A stretch of DNA of 64,000 nt from Pandoraea commovens (GTDB lineage: Bacteria > Pseudomonadota > Gammaproteobacteria > Burkholderiales > Burkholderiaceae), in contig NZ_CABPSA010000001.1 in NCBI RefSeq assembly GCF_902459615.1, positions 620,001 to 684,000 of the forward strand. The letters are read 5' to 3'. This document shows, piece by piece, positions 63,396 to 64,000 of the stretch. Position numbers and translations under genes: made by a program. The notes below the pieces were generated by a model. The model did no database searches. It was not told the origin of the DNA and saw only the letters and a program-made list of their open reading frames with translations. Within the stretch, counting starts at the first letter, position 1; every line of letters starts with the position of its first letter.

Positions 63396-64000
63396 TCATC
63401 CGTCGTCTCCTAAATCCTGCGCAGTGCACCGGCAGTTCGCCAACCTCTCGGCAAGCCGGTCGCACCGCTCGGTCAATGCCGGATCGCCGAACATGCGGCA
63501 CGCGCCTCGCATGCGATGAATGAGGCCCTGAGCGGCTTCAAGGTCTTCGCGACGGCGTCTTGCCAAAAGACGACGAAAGCGCGCCAGATCCTTCGCCATT
63601 TCATCTCGCATCATGCGTCGCGCGCACGGGTCATCCCTTAGTGCCGACCGCGATTTCGGCGAGCTTTTCTCGTGGCTGAGCGATAGCGCCACCTCCGACG
63701 CTGCATCGCTGCCGACACTGGAGGTCGCATCAGGCGCGAGGTCGTCATCGCCTTCCTCCAGCGCCGGCCAGCGTACCGCCAGCGTTTGCGATAACCGCTG
63801 ACGCGAAACCGGCTTGGTCAGCACATCGTCCAGCCCGGCCTCACGGGCGTCGCGAGCCTCCACCACCGAACCTGTCACTGCATACACGACCGGCTCCCGG
63901 CGGCCCAGCATCGGGGCGAGCGCATGCAGGGTCTTTGCGAGTGCCAGACCGCTCACGCCGTCGAGGTGCACGTCGGTCAGCACGACATCGACGTCGAGCG
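63396..64000 (-). CDS. C-terminal end of a hybrid sensor histidine kinase (REC-HPt), cut by window
   Basis: The frame is open at base 64000 and reads ...LDVDVVLTDVHLDGVSGLAL, which is the centre of a receiver domain (phospho-Asp in LTDVHLDG), followed by AVTGSVVEARDAREAGLDDV and the Lys of LTKPVSRQRLSQTL. A Ser/Asp-rich linker leads to an HPt domain with the likely phospho-His in AQGLIHRMRGACRMFGDPAL. This is the usual end of BvgS/EvgS-type kinases. The sensor and kinase parts lie outside the window. It converges with trhA at 20 bases distance. Confidence 0.88.
   Translation of the reverse strand, partial: LDVDVVLTDVHLDGVSGLALAKTLHALAPMLGRREPVVYAVTGSVVEARDAREAGLDDVLTKPVSRQRLSQTLAVRWPALEEGDDDLAPDATSSVGSDAASEVALSLSHEKSSPKSRSALRDDPCARRMMRDEMAKDLARFRRLLARRRREDLEAAQGLIHRMRGACRMFGDPALTERCDRLAERLANCRCTAQDLGDDG

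Overview
The window looks like a chromosomal segment of a high-GC betaproteobacterium of the Burkholderiaceae. Pandoraea is my best guess from the gene families and their combination, but no marker gene here proves it. Coding density is high, most genes read on the minus strand, and I saw no rRNA, tRNA, CRISPR array, insertion sequence or prophage. Because of the high GC, many long open frames lie antisense to real genes; these were left out.

Layout. 1-2 kb: a truncated universal stress protein and an aldo/keto reductase. 2.1-14.7 kb: one long minus-strand cellulose operon in the order bcsB-bcsZ-bcsC-(27-codon ORF)-bcsQ-bcsA-bcsG, with start/stop overlaps at several junctions. Its BcsG should add phosphoethanolamine to cellulose, yet no bcsE, bcsF, bcsR or bcsD is visible. 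15.0-19.2 kb: a plus-strand group with a small acidic protein, a HAD phosphatase, a FUSC-type transporter and a methyltransferase. 19.3-23.6 kb: a flavoprotein, a second methyltransferase, two sister small membrane proteins near an FNR/ANR-type box, a DUF1488 protein and an FMN reductase. 23.6-27.8 kb: the later arginine succinyltransferase (AST) steps, astD-astB on minus and astE divergent. 28.1-31.3 kb: a 644-residue protein I cannot assign and a YdiK-type transporter.

31.7-35.5 kb: the end of tyrosine/homogentisate breakdown (hmgA, fahA) with a divergent LysR regulator and a clear LysR-type box in the shared promoter. 35.5-40.3 kb: a predicted lipoprotein, an RcsB-like response regulator and an RcsC-like hybrid kinase, all on minus, preceded by an AT-rich intergenic stretch with several symmetric and periodic motifs. 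40.9-48.6 kb: a TauE/SafE exporter, a class III CoA-transferase, CorA, a Pat-type lysine acetyltransferase, Dps and an HdeD-like protein. 49.2-54.1 kb: a compact four-gene archaic (Csu-type) chaperone-usher pilus operon. 54.1-59.2 kb: the early AST genes (astC, astA) downstream of an arginine/ornithine-type ABC transporter, so uptake and the first steps sit together, about 30 kb from the later steps. 59.4-63.4 kb: an acetolactate-synthase-type enzyme with a divergent Lrp/AsnC regulator, an exported peroxiredoxin and a TrhA/hemolysin III protein. The right edge cuts the C-terminal end of another hybrid sensor kinase.

Functional themes are surface attachment (cellulose, pilus, envelope-sensing phosphorelay) and amino-acid catabolism (arginine, tyrosine, branched-chain). 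The most unusual points are the cellulose operon makeup, the unassigned 644-residue protein, the split AST pathway with internal terminators, and the motif-rich intergenic regions at 40.5-40.9 kb and 41.8 kb.
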